DNA of 64,000 nucleotides, taken from positions 2,542,001 to 2,606,000 of the forward strand of contig NC_014259.1 in NCBI RefSeq assembly GCF_000196795.1, read 5' to 3'. Of the stretch, positions 18,589 through 27,297 are shown piece by piece; position 1 is the first letter of the stretch, and every line of letters begins with the position of its first letter. The position numbers and the translations under genes are program-made. The notes below the pieces were generated by a model. That model was not told the origin of the DNA. It was given only the letters and a program-made list of their open reading frames with translations, and did not search any database. The DNA is from Acinetobacter oleivorans DR1 (GTDB lineage: Bacteria; Pseudomonadota; Gammaproteobacteria; Pseudomonadales; Moraxellaceae).

Positions 18589-19377
18589 ATGAGTGTATCA
18601 ATAGGGAATAATTTCGTAGAAGTCGACTTTTCTATTCAAAAAATAGCGGTTGTTAAAATTAACCGACCTGAAGCAAAAAATGCACTGAATACAGAGGTTC
18701 GCAAACAACTAGCACAAGCTTTTACCGAATTAAGTTTTAACGATGAGATCAATGCGGTTGTACTCACAGGTGGTGAAGAAGTCTTTGCCGCAGGTGCAGA
18801 TTTAAAAGAAATGGCAACAGCAACTTCAACAGAAATGTTATTGCGTCATACGGAACGTTATTGGAACGCGATTGCCCAATGCCCTAAGCCTGTGATTGCT
18901 GCTGTAAATGGTTATGCATTAGGTGGTGGCTGCGAACTTGCAATGCACGCTGACATTATTATTGCAGGTAAAGGTGCAACCTTTGGCCAACCGGAAATTA
19001 AGGTTGGTTTAATGCCGGGTGCTGGTGGTACACAACGTTTGTTCCGTGCTGTTGGTAAATTTCATGCCATGCGCATGATTATGACGGGTGCTATGGTGAA
19101 AGCCGAAGAAGCTTATACCATCGGTCTTGTTTCACAAGTCACAGAAGATGACCAAACTATTCCAACAGCCATCCAAATGGCGCAAAGCCTCGCAAAAATG
19201 CCTCCGATTGCCCTGCAACAAATTAAAGAAGTTGCCTTAATGAGCGAAGACGTTCCATTAAATGCAGGCTTAACCCTAGAACGTAAAGCATTCCAGTTAC
19301 TGTTTTCGACCGAAGATAAAAATGAAGGCGTTCAAGCTTTTATCGAGAAGCGTAAGCCGTCATATCAAGGTAAATAA
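18589..19377 (+). CDS. dcaE: Enoyl-CoA hydratase (2,3-dehydroadipyl-CoA hydratase type)
   Basis: 262 residues from ATG 18589, with AAGGA eight bases upstream. An in-frame ATG at 18565 has a more distant site. Crotonase motifs are clear: the oxyanion-hole segments AGADLKEMA and ALGGGCELAMHADIIIA, and PEIKVGLMPGAGGTQRL with the catalytic glutamate. It hydrates the enoyl-CoA made by DcaA to a 3-hydroxyacyl-CoA. It is the first gene of the plus-strand dca operon; 29 bases separate it from the SDR gene. PaaF has nearly the same sequence pattern, and the context decides. Confidence 0.88.
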   Translation: MSVSIGNNFVEVDFSIQKIAVVKINRPEAKNALNTEVRKQLAQAFTELSFNDEINAVVLTGGEEVFAAGADLKEMATATSTEMLLRHTERYWNAIAQCPKPVIAAVNGYALGGGCELAMHADIIIAGKGATFGQPEIKVGLMPGAGGTQRLFRAVGKFHAMRMIMTGAMVKAEEAYTIGLVSQVTEDDQTIPTAIQMAQSLAKMPPIALQQIKEVALMSEDVPLNAGLTLERKAFQLLFSTEDKNEGVQAFIEKRKPSYQGK

Positions 19378-19406
19378 TTTAAAACCATAATAACAAAGGA
19401 ATGAGC

Positions 19407-20168
19407 ATGACCAGAAAAGTATTAATTAGTGCAGGTGGTTCAGGGATTGGACGATGCATTGCCGAAGCATTTTTAAACAATCATGATGAAGTTTTTGTTT
19501 GTGATATCAATGCTGAGAGCCTAGAACAGTTTCAACAAGATTATCCAAAGCTGCATATACATGCCTGTGATTTGGCTGATCATGAAAAAATTAAGCTGAT
19601 GTTTAGTCAAGCAATTTCGAAACTTGGCGGTATTGATATTTTAGTCAATAACACAGGCATTTCAGGCCCGACCGTTGCAGCAGATGAACTAAGTTTTGAA
19701 GATTGGAATACTGTCATTAATTTAAACCTGAATAGCACTTTTTTAATTACCCAGTTAGCCATTCCCTATTTAAAGCAAGCACAGGCAGGCGTGATTATTA
19801 ATATGTCGTCTATTGCTGGCCGCTTAGGCTATCCATATCGATTGGCCTATTCCACCTCAAAATGGGGACTGATCGGTTTTACCAAAACGCTTTCTATGGA
19901 ACTTGGTGCAGACAATATTCGAGTAAACGCTATTCTTCCGGGTGCAGTCGATGGTGATCGGGTTCAACGCGTATTACAGGCCCGCGCCGAAGTAGCAAAT
20001 ACCTCACTTGAAGAAGTGACTCAAAATGCACTGAAAAATCAGTCGCTCAAATATTTTGTCAATCCAAAGCATATTGCAGATTTATGCCTGTTTTTAGCAT
20101 CAGACAGTGGTCGCTCAATTTCAGGTCAAATCTTACCGATTGATGGTGATAAACAATGCTTAAGCTAA
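19407..20168 (+). CDS. dcaC: Short-chain dehydrogenase/reductase in dca operon
   Basis: 253 residues from ATG 19407. AAAGGA lies six bases upstream of this ATG but abuts the alternative ATG at 19401. The Rossmann motif is SAGGSGIG, and the catalytic Ser-Tyr-Lys set is visible in NMSSIAGRLGYPYRLAYSTSK. NNTG replaces the usual NNAG. The classical SDR fold implies NAD(P)-dependent oxidation or reduction of a hydroxy/keto group. Its step in dicarboxylate degradation is not evident, since DcaH already supplies a hydroxyacyl-CoA dehydrogenase. The symbol follows the dcaECHF order I recall from ADP1. Confidence 0.75.
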   Translation: MTRKVLISAGGSGIGRCIAEAFLNNHDEVFVCDINAESLEQFQQDYPKLHIHACDLADHEKIKLMFSQAISKLGGIDILVNNTGISGPTVAADELSFEDWNTVINLNLNSTFLITQLAIPYLKQAQAGVIINMSSIAGRLGYPYRLAYSTSKWGLIGFTKTLSMELGADNIRVNAILPGAVDGDRVQRVLQARAEVANTSLEEVTQNALKNQSLKYFVNPKHIADLCLFLASDSGRSISGQILPIDGDKQCLS

Positions 20169-20229
20169 ATCACCAAACCCTATTTTTCCGTTTAATTTCA
20201 AATATAGATTAATCATCAGGATGATCGAC

Positions 20230-21753
20230 ATGACTTATGATATTAAAAACATGGCTGTGATTGGTGTCGGTATTATGGGCAGCGGTATTGCTCAAATTGC
20301 TGCACAGTCAGGTCATACCACTTATTTATATGATGCCAAAGCCGGTGCAGCAGAACAGGCCAAAGAAAAACTAGCTGCCACATTTCAAAAGTTAGTCGAC
20401 AAAAATAAAATTACACCTGAGCAAGCAGCTCTGGCAAATAGCCATTTAGTTGTTGCTCATCAAATTGAAGATTTAAAAAATTGTGACCTCATTGTAGAAG
20501 CAATTGTTGAACGCCTCGATATCAAACAAAACTTGATGCAACAGCTTGAAGACATTGTTTCGGATAATACTATTTTAGCCTCAAACACCTCTTCTCTTTC
20601 TATTACAGCCATTGCGGCGAACTGCAAAAAACCTGAACGTGTTGTGGGCTATCACTTCTTTAATCCCGTTCCACTCATGAAAGTGGTCGAAGTCATTCGT
20701 GGTTTAAAAACAGATCCACTTATTATTGATGCTTTAAACGATTTATCTCGTGCATTTGGTCACCGCCCTGTTGTAGCGAAGGACACCCCTGGATTTATTA
20801 TTAATCACGCGGGCCGAGCTTATGGCACCGAAGCACTCAAAATTTTAAATGAAAATGTCTGCGACATCAGTGAAATTGACCGAATTTTACGTGACGGCGT
20901 TGGTTTTAGAATGGGTCCTTTTGAATTACTCGATTTAACTGGTCTTGATGTTTCTCATCCAGTTATGGAGTCGATTTATCATCAGTACTATGAAGAAGCC
21001 CGCTACAAACCAAACCCGTTAACCAAGCAAATGCTTGATGCCAAACAACTTGGACGTAAAGTCAATCAAGGTTTTTATAACTATGAAACCGGTTCAAAAA
21101 CAGGTGAACAACCTGCCAAATTTGTAGAGCGTTTAGCACAATATCCAAAAGTTTGGGTAGCTGCCGATTTCCCTGAAGATAAGAAACAACTCGAAGATTA
21201 TTTAACTCAGCAAAATATTGCCCTAGACACTAATCCTGAACCACAAACAGATAGCTTATGTTTACTTGCTTGTTACGGCGAAGACACAACCCAAGCGGCG
21301 ACCCGCTTAGGAGTTAACCCTGAACATGCTGTTGCTATAGACATGCTTTATGGCATTACAAAGCATCGAACCTTAATGCCATCACTTATTACCAAACCTG
21401 AATACCGACAAGCCGCTCACTCTATTTTCAATCTAGATGGAAATCTGGTGAGTATGATTAATGAAAGTATTGGCTTTGTTGCTCAGCGTGTTTTAGCGAT
21501 GGTGATTAATCTAGGCTGTGATATTGCCCAGCAAAATGTTGCAACAGTAGATGACATTAATGCCGCGGTTCGTCTTGGCTTAGGCTATCCATTTGGTCCA
21601 ATTGAATGGGGCGATCAAGTCGGCAGCCAAAAAATCTTACTCATTCTGAACCGTATAACAGCGCTTACGCATGACCCACGTTACCGCCCTAGCCCGTGGT
21701 TACAGCGCCGTGTCGCACTTCATTTACCTCTTACTTTTACTCACGAGTCTTGA
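20230..21753 (+). CDS. dcaH: 3-hydroxyacyl-CoA dehydrogenase (3-hydroxyadipyl-CoA type)
   Basis: 507 residues from ATG 20230. The AGG at 20218-20220 gives normal spacing for this codon, whereas ATG 20221 would have none. The N-terminal NAD domain begins AVIGVGIMGSGIAQIAAQSG. The family signature YHFFNPVPLMKVVEVIRG and the DTPGFIINHAGR segment follow. The C-terminal helical dimerisation domain is present twice, as in PaaH-length proteins of about 500 residues. It oxidises the 3-hydroxyacyl-CoA product of DcaE to the 3-oxoacyl-CoA, the thiolase substrate. Confidence 0.9.
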   Translation: MTYDIKNMAVIGVGIMGSGIAQIAAQSGHTTYLYDAKAGAAEQAKEKLAATFQKLVDKNKITPEQAALANSHLVVAHQIEDLKNCDLIVEAIVERLDIKQNLMQQLEDIVSDNTILASNTSSLSITAIAANCKKPERVVGYHFFNPVPLMKVVEVIRGLKTDPLIIDALNDLSRAFGHRPVVAKDTPGFIINHAGRAYGTEALKILNENVCDISEIDRILRDGVGFRMGPFELLDLTGLDVSHPVMESIYHQYYEEARYKPNPLTKQMLDAKQLGRKVNQGFYNYETGSKTGEQPAKFVERLAQYPKVWVAADFPEDKKQLEDYLTQQNIALDTNPEPQTDSLCLLACYGEDTTQAATRLGVNPEHAVAIDMLYGITKHRTLMPSLITKPEYRQAAHSIFNLDGNLVSMINESIGFVAQRVLAMVINLGCDIAQQNVATVDDINAAVRLGLGYPFGPIEWGDQVGSQKILLILNRITALTHDPRYRPSPWLQRRVALHLPLTFTHES

Positions 21754-21767
21754 AAAGGAATTTCTCA

Positions 21768-22973
21768 ATGTTAAATGCATATATCTATGATGGTTTACGT
21801 AGTCCATTTGGCCGTCATGCAGGTGAACTTGCCTCAATTCGCCCTGATGATTTAGCAGCAACCGTTATTCAAAAATTACTTGAAAAAACTGGTGTTCCGG
21901 GTGCTGATATTGAAGATGTGATTTTAGGCGATACCAACCAAGCTGGAGAAGATAGTCGTAATGTGGCGAGAAACGCGCTATTACTTGCAGGCTTACCTGT
22001 CACTGTACCGGGCCAGACAGTAAACCGCTTATGTGCTAGTGGGTTAGGTGCGGTCATTGACTCAGCACGCGCTATTACTTGTGGTGAAGGCGAGCTCTAT
22101 ATCGCAGGTGGTGTAGAAAGTATGTCACGTGCTCCCTTTGTAATGGGTAAAGCGGAAAGTGCTTATAGCCGTGATGCAAAAATTTATGACACCACAATTG
22201 GCTCTCGTTTTCCAAATAAAAAAATTATTGCTCAGTACGGCGGACATTCAATGCCTGAAACAGGTGATAACGTTGCAGCCGATTTTGGTATTAGCCGTGA
22301 GCAAGCAGACTTATTTGCAGCCCAATCACAAGCTAAATATCAAAAAGCTAAAGAAGAAGGTTTCTTTGCCGATGAAATTACGCCAATTGAAGTTTTCCAA
22401 GGCAAAAAATTACCCCCTAAACTCGTTTCAGAAGATGAACACCCTCGCCCAAGCTCAACTGTTGAAGCACTCACAAAGTTAAAACCACTCTTTGAAGGTG
22501 GCGTGGTCACTGCTGGTAATGCCTCAGGTATTAATGATGGTGCAGCAGCCATCTTGATTGGTTCAGAAGCGGCAGGTCAAAAATATGGCCTAAAACCAAT
22601 GGCAAAAATCTTGTCAGCCGCCGCCGCCGGTATTGAGCCACGCATTATGGGTGCTGGCCCTATTGAAGCCATTAAAAAAGCAGTTGAGCGTGCTGGCCTT
22701 ACTTTAGATGACATGGATATTATTGAAATTAATGAAGCTTTTGCTTCACAGGTTTTATCTTGTTTAAAAGGTTTAAATGTTGATTTTAATGACCCACGCG
22801 TAAATCCAAATGGTGGTGCGATTGCGGTTGGTCATCCACTTGGTGCCTCTGGCGCTCGTCTTAGCTTAACAGTAGCTCGTGAGTTAATTCGCCGTAAAAA
22901 GAAATATGCAGTGGTGAGCCTATGTATTGGTGTAGGCCAAGGTCTTGCGATGGTGATTGAAAACGTTTCATAA
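21768..22973 (+). CDS. dcaF: 3-oxoadipyl-CoA thiolase-type acetyl-CoA acyltransferase
   Basis: 401 residues from ATG 21768 with AAAGGA seven bases upstream; the frame extends further but overlaps dcaH. All thiolase active-site elements are visible: Cys89 in NRLCASGLGAV, His in GGAIAVGHPLGASGAR, and the second cysteine in SLCIGVGQG. Start and length match PcaF/PaaJ. It releases acetyl-CoA or succinyl-CoA, the final step of the pathway. It is probably the last gene of the operon, followed by a strong hairpin at 22990. Confidence 0.92.
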   Translation: MLNAYIYDGLRSPFGRHAGELASIRPDDLAATVIQKLLEKTGVPGADIEDVILGDTNQAGEDSRNVARNALLLAGLPVTVPGQTVNRLCASGLGAVIDSARAITCGEGELYIAGGVESMSRAPFVMGKAESAYSRDAKIYDTTIGSRFPNKKIIAQYGGHSMPETGDNVAADFGISREQADLFAAQSQAKYQKAKEEGFFADEITPIEVFQGKKLPPKLVSEDEHPRPSSTVEALTKLKPLFEGGVVTAGNASGINDGAAAILIGSEAAGQKYGLKPMAKILSAAAAGIEPRIMGAGPIEAIKKAVERAGLTLDDMDIIEINEAFASQVLSCLKGLNVDFNDPRVNPNGGAIAVGHPLGASGARLSLTVARELIRRKKKYAVVSLCIGVGQGLAMVIENVS

Positions 22974-22989
22974 CCATTGATCCAGATAT

Positions 22990-23020
22990 CCATTCATCAC
23001 AACAGCGCAGTGATGAATGG
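22990..23020 (+). terminator. Hairpin after dcaF
   Basis: Perfect 11-bp stem CCATTCATCAC (22990-23000), nine-base loop, GTGATGAATGG (23010-23020), then ATTTATTTT. It ends directly before the regulator dyad at 23026. It probably terminates the dcaECHF message before the iclR promoter; the T-run is interrupted. Confidence 0.65.
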
Positions 23021-23025
23021 ATTTA

Positions 23026-23040
23026 TTTTGCATAGCGAAA
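23026..23040. promoter_or_regulatory. IclR-type dyad upstream of first iclR gene
   Basis: TTTTGCATAGCGAAA, a 15-bp dyad (one mismatch) 43 bases before the regulator ATG at 23083. The TTTYGC-NNN-GCGAAA pattern recurs at 28166, 29605 and 29749. Probably an autoregulatory site. Confidence 0.6.
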
Positions 23041-23082
23041 TATAATGGCAAAACTATTGCTTTAATTATATTTGAGGATCGA

Positions 23083-23925
23083 ATGTCTCAAAACACGGAA
23101 ACTGAAAAACCAATAAATTTTGATGAGATACGTTTAGATCCTATTTCGCATATACATCGGGAAAACAACCCGCAGTTTATTGCTTCTTTAGCGCGCGGTT
23201 TAGAACTTTTAAGATGCTTTTCTGCAAATAATCAGGTGCTCGGTAACCAAGAATTAGCAAAAATGACGGGGTTACCTAAACCGACCATTGCACGAATTAC
23301 CAATACCCTTGTGTCATTAGGTTATTTAAAACAATTGCCTAACTCAACCAAATACACATTAGACATTGGTGTTTTATCTTTAGGATATGCAGCATTATCT
23401 AACATCTCAATTCGTAATATTGCTCATCAATATATGGAAGAGTTGAGTCAGTATGTTCAGGCCCCTGTGGCGATGGCAACGCGTGACCGCTTAAATATGG
23501 TGTATATCGATGTTGTGCAAATTGAAACAGCCTTAAATATGCGCCGTCCAATTGGTTCGACCTTACCACTGCATAGCAGTTCTATGGGACGAGCATGCTT
23601 GGCTGCGACTCCTGAACGTGAGCGCAACTTTCTACTTGATGCGTTGAAACAAAAGAACCCCGAAAACTGGCCAGCCATAAAACGCTCTTTAGAACGAGCT
23701 TTCCGTGATTATCAAGATTATGGATATTGTTTGTCTTTAGGCGAGTGGCATAAAGAAGTGAACTCGGTGGCTGTACCTCTGGTCAGCTCCAAACATGGTC
23801 TTTATGTTTTTAACTGTGGTGCGCCAAGTTTTCATTTAAATCCAGAAAAACTTGAAGGTGAAATTGGACCACGTTTAATCCACATGGTGCACAATATTCA
23901 AGATGCATTGAATGAAACGCACTAA
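23083..23925 (+). CDS. IclR-family regulator (PcaU/PcaR-like), dca side
   Basis: 280 residues from ATG 23083, preceded by TTGAGGATCGA; the upstream extension covers the operator dyad and is unlikely to be translated. The N-terminal winged HTH (about residues 27-90) includes FIASLARGLELLRCF and LPKPTIARITNTLVSLGYL. The C-terminal effector domain contains GRACLAATPE and SVAVPLVSSKHG. It lies directly downstream of the dca operon and is clearly paralogous to the regulator at 27298-28149. It probably activates or represses dca genes in response to a dicarboxylate or its CoA ester. Confidence 0.85.
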   Translation: MSQNTETEKPINFDEIRLDPISHIHRENNPQFIASLARGLELLRCFSANNQVLGNQELAKMTGLPKPTIARITNTLVSLGYLKQLPNSTKYTLDIGVLSLGYAALSNISIRNIAHQYMEELSQYVQAPVAMATRDRLNMVYIDVVQIETALNMRRPIGSTLPLHSSSMGRACLAATPERERNFLLDALKQKNPENWPAIKRSLERAFRDYQDYGYCLSLGEWHKEVNSVAVPLVSSKHGLYVFNCGAPSFHLNPEKLEGEIGPRLIHMVHNIQDALNETH

Positions 23926-23977
23926 TAACCATACTTAAAACAGTCATGGTTGTGTTGATTAAAGTTCCACTTTCATT

Positions 23978-25162
23978 ATGACTATAGGCATGATGAAAAA
24001 CGCACTCTATACCCCAACCATTATTTTAATGGCAATTGCAGCAGGCATTTGTACAGGCGGAAATTATTTTAGTCAGCCACTTATTCATTCAATTAGTGTA
24101 AGCCTAAATTTAACTGAAACAACTACAGCGTGGGTGCCGACTCTAGCCCAAATCACCTACGCATGTGGCTTACTCTTCTTAATGCCGCTGGGAGACATCA
24201 TAGAAAAGCGCAAACTACTATTTATCTTTATGTTATTGGCTTCAAGTGGATTAATTATTAGCGGTTTTTCGCACAACATCTATCTTTTACTGCTTGGCAC
24301 CGTCATTACTGGTCTATTTTCAAGTTCAGCTCAACTGTTATTACCCCTTGCTGCAAGTCTGGTTCCGATTCAACAAAGTGGCCGTGTTGTTGGCTTTTTA
24401 CTGAGTGGACTGATGATGGGGGTTTTACTCGCCCGCTCTCTTTCAGGGCTGATGTCTACGCTTTTTGCATGGAATATTATTTATCTGGTTAGTGGTTTTC
24501 TGTTACTTGTGATTGCCTTCATTTTGCATCGTAATATTGGGTTATTTCCACCGACTAAATCTGAAAATTATGTAAAAACTATTCGCTCTCTTCCACAGAT
24601 TTTTATTCAAAATCGACGGTTAAGAACCAGAACTTATATTGGTGGTTTTACATTTGCTTGTGTAAGCTTAACCTTTACCACCATGTCTTTGCTTCTGGCT
24701 CCAGCGCCCTATTTTTTTAGTGACTTTACCATTGGCCTTTTCGGTTTTGTTGGCGTGTTAGGAACTTTCGTTGCCAATTTTTCAGGCAAATTTATTGACC
24801 AAGGCTATATCCATAAAATTTCAATTTTTTGCGGCATTGGGCTTATTTTAAGTTGGATACTTTTTTCACTTTTACCCTACCATTTCACTTTTTACATTAT
24901 TGCTTTACTTATTCTCTACGCTTCTCTTTCTGCTGTGCATGTCACCAACCAAAGTATTGTATTTAAACTTAATCAAGAACTACGCTCACGTTTTAACGCG
25001 ATTTATATGACGGGTTACTTTGCTGGCGGCGCTTTAGGCACAACGGCAGGAAGCTACGCTTGGAAACACTTCGGATGGGCAGGTGTCTGCATTTTAGGCT
25101 TAATTTTTGCTGCTTTATGTCTTTATTATTGTGTGAGTGATGCAAAAGATCAGCACAATTAA
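23978..25162 (+). CDS. MFS transporter, YnfM-like (second copy flanking dca)
   Basis: 394 residues with about 12 membrane segments. It shares the pattern of the protein at 11824-13041: AGICTGGNYFSQPLIHSI versus CGICAGSNYYNQPLIYSI near the N-terminus, and GALGTTAGSYAWKHFGW near the C-terminus. It lies 52 bases after the iclR gene on the same strand. The start is uncertain: ATG 23978 or 23993, neither with a clear ribosome-binding site. Probable efflux or uptake of a pathway metabolite; not provable from sequence. Confidence 0.8.
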   Translation: MTIGMMKNALYTPTIILMAIAAGICTGGNYFSQPLIHSISVSLNLTETTTAWVPTLAQITYACGLLFLMPLGDIIEKRKLLFIFMLLASSGLIISGFSHNIYLLLLGTVITGLFSSSAQLLLPLAASLVPIQQSGRVVGFLLSGLMMGVLLARSLSGLMSTLFAWNIIYLVSGFLLLVIAFILHRNIGLFPPTKSENYVKTIRSLPQIFIQNRRLRTRTYIGGFTFACVSLTFTTMSLLLAPAPYFFSDFTIGLFGFVGVLGTFVANFSGKFIDQGYIHKISIFCGIGLILSWILFSLLPYHFTFYIIALLILYASLSAVHVTNQSIVFKLNQELRSRFNAIYMTGYFAGGALGTTAGSYAWKHFGWAGVCILGLIFAALCLYYCVSDAKDQHN

Positions 25163-25178
25163 AACTTGTGCTGATCTT
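25146..25178 (+). terminator. Hairpin at the end of the MFS gene
   Basis: 13-bp perfect stem, AAGATCAGCACAA (25146-25158) and TTGTGCTGATCTT (25166-25178). It includes the last codons and stop of the transporter gene. The T-tract is poor, so termination is likely but not certain. Confidence 0.6.
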
Positions 25179-25222
25179 ATATAAAGTATGCTAATAGTTA
25201 ATTAGAGGAGCTAGATTAAGTC

Positions 25223-26194
25223 CTATAAAAGCCCTAATAATCGACCACGAATAATGTCTTCTGCATCTTGAACAATTCGGCTAACCAGTTCATCGCATGT
25301 CGGAATATCATGAATCAAACTTGCCACTAAACCACATGACCATGCGCCAGCATTAACGTCCCCATCAATCATGACTTTTGGATAAACCCCTGCAACTTCT
25401 TCAATAATATCTTCAAATTTAATGTTATCGCCAAGTGCTTTTTCTTTTGCCACGATTTTTTCTACAGCAGCATTATTCATGACACGTTCAGTATTTCGCA
25501 AAGCACGCATAATTAAACGCGTGTCTCGTTCGGTTGCATTCAAAATCGCCTGTTTCACATTTGCATGTACGGGAGCTTCCTGAGTCGCAATAAAACGCGT
25601 TCCCATGTTAATTCCATCGGCTCCCATCGCTAATGCAGCAGCGAGTGAGCGTCCGTCTGCCATTCCACCTGAAGCAACAAACGGAATTTCTAATGCATCG
25701 GCTGCTAAAGGCAATAAAATCATATTTGGCACGTCATCTTCACCTGGGTGCCCACCACACTCAAAACCATCTACAGAAACCGCATCACATCCAATTTGTT
25801 GCGCTTTTAAGCTATGTCGAACCGAAGTACACTTATGAATTACTTTAATACCAGCAGCCTTTAAATATGGCATCACCTGTTCAGGATTACGCCCCGCTGT
25901 TTCCACAATCTTGACTCCGCCTTTAATAATAGCCTCTACAAAACCCGGATAATCAGGGGTATTTACCGTAGGTAAAAAGGTTAAATTCACTCCAAAAGGC
26001 TTGTCGGTCATTTCTCGGCAACGTGCAATTTCTTTTGCCAGATTTTCAGGTGTTCGCTGAGTCAGTCCAGTAATAATACCTAACCCACCCGCGTTAGAAA
26101 CCGCAGCAGCAAGCTCTGCAAAACCAACATAATGCATACCACCTTGAATAATTGGATGCTCGATTTCAAATAGTTCTGTAATTTTGGTCTTCAT
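25223..26194 (-). CDS. Nitronate monooxygenase / 2-nitropropane dioxygenase-like FMN protein
   Basis: 323 residues from ATG 26194, which has GGAAAG upstream. TIM-barrel flavoprotein pattern: PIIQGGMHYVGFAELAAAVSNAGGLGI at the N-terminus (broken here for length: IIQGGM, then AAVSNAGGLG), FVASGGMADGRSLAAALAMGADG for FMN phosphate binding, and GTRFIATQEAPVH. Related proteins oxidise nitronates or act as enoyl-reductase-like FabK enzymes. Its role beside acyl-CoA genes is unknown. It is divergent from the hydratase gene at 26424. Confidence 0.82.
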   Translation of the reverse strand: MKTKITELFEIEHPIIQGGMHYVGFAELAAAVSNAGGLGIITGLTQRTPENLAKEIARCREMTDKPFGVNLTFLPTVNTPDYPGFVEAIIKGGVKIVETAGRNPEQVMPYLKAAGIKVIHKCTSVRHSLKAQQIGCDAVSVDGFECGGHPGEDDVPNMILLPLAADALEIPFVASGGMADGRSLAAALAMGADGINMGTRFIATQEAPVHANVKQAILNATERDTRLIMRALRNTERVMNNAAVEKIVAKEKALGDNIKFEDIIEEVAGVYPKVMIDGDVNAGAWSCGLVASLIHDIPTCDELVSRIVQDAEDIIRGRLLGLL

Positions 26195-26423
26195 ATTCTT
26201 TCCACTCACTGTTCTATAGCTAGCTTCTCATTTCCTTAGCAGAGCTAGATGCTTATTTACTCATAAATCCTATCAGCATTTAAAGTAATTTAAGTTAAAA
26301 ATTTCACAATACAAAATTATATACCACAATATAAAACAAAATAATTGATAACGGAATTGTTTTTCGATAGCATTATTTTAATGAGTTTAATTTTTAGACA
26401 GAAGTTATTTAAAGGAATGAATC

Positions 26424-27233
26424 ATGCAGCAGGACAACAAAACTCAAAACGAGCTTAAAACAGGCACAATTCATGAATATTTTGATAGAAATATACTAAC
26501 GCTCACCATGAGTAATCCAACTAAAAAGAATGCGATTAATTATGAAATGTATGCGGCGCTAAGTCAGTCATTAGATGAGGCTGCAACTAATCAAGACATT
26601 CATGTGGTTGTGCTTACTGGTGAAGACTCCGCATTTACGAGTGGTAATGATGTCAATGCATTTGAAAAACGCGATACCACCAGTTCAGAACCACCCGCTT
26701 CGATTGTTTTCTTAAAAAGCTTAGCAACGTTTCCAAAACCGATTATTGCTAAAGTAAATGGTGTGGCAATTGGCATTGGCAGCACTATGCTTCTACATTG
26801 TGACCTTGTGTATGCAAGCCAAAACTCTATTTTTCAGTTTCCTTTTGTGAATTTGGGACTTGTACCTGAAGCGGGTTCAAGTTACATCTTGCCAAGATTA
26901 TTGGGCTTTGCTCGAGCTTCGGAAATTATTTTATTAGGTGAAAAATTTTCGGCAGAGCAAGCAAAAAATTATGGCTTGGTGAATGAAATATTTGAAGCAA
27001 CTGAGCTAGATCAAGTAGTTGAAGATGTGGCAATTAAACTTGCTCATAAACCAAGTCAAGCCTTACAACTGAGTAAAAAATTGCTAAGAGATATGCCTAT
27101 TGATGATCTACTCAATCGTATTGACCATGAGTCGACTATTTTCTCACACTGTTTACAGGGTTCCGAGTTTAAAGAAGCATTAAGTGCTTTCAAAGAAAAA
27201 AGAAAACCGAACTTTCACAGCCAAACAGTCTAG
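26424..27233 (+). CDS. Enoyl-CoA hydratase/isomerase family protein
   Basis: 269 residues, preceded by AAAGGAATGAATC. Crotonase motifs: NPTKKNAINYEMY, FTSGNDVNAF (oxyanion hole), GVAIGIGSTMLLHCDLVYA and NLGLVPEAGSSYILPRLLG. The glutamate of the hydratase/isomerase site is present in PEAGSS, whereas many relatives have PGAGGT. This makes an isomerase or a degenerate hydratase possible. It is a single gene bounded by a terminator at 27245. Likely a partner in the acyl-CoA module to its right; substrate unknown. Confidence 0.82.
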   Translation: MQQDNKTQNELKTGTIHEYFDRNILTLTMSNPTKKNAINYEMYAALSQSLDEAATNQDIHVVVLTGEDSAFTSGNDVNAFEKRDTTSSEPPASIVFLKSLATFPKPIIAKVNGVAIGIGSTMLLHCDLVYASQNSIFQFPFVNLGLVPEAGSSYILPRLLGFARASEIILLGEKFSAEQAKNYGLVNEIFEATELDQVVEDVAIKLAHKPSQALQLSKKLLRDMPIDDLLNRIDHESTIFSHCLQGSEFKEALSAFKEKRKPNFHSQTV

Positions 27234-27244
27234 ATACACCCACT

Positions 27245-27280
27245 AAAAAGCCAGCCTTGAAAAACAAAGCTGGCTTTTTT
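27245..27280. terminator. Bidirectional terminator
   Basis: AAAAAGCCAGC (27245-27255), 13-base loop, GCTGGCTTTTTT (27269-27280). It lies between the convergent hydratase and iclR genes and has a T-tract on both strands. Confidence 0.92.
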
Positions 27281-27297
27281 AAGTGAATCAGATAAGT

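Noticed and set aside
26358..26378. TTTTTCGATAGCATTATTT near the hydratase gene as an IclR-type site
   Set aside because: Neither half matches TTTCGC/GCGAAA well; too weak to claim.
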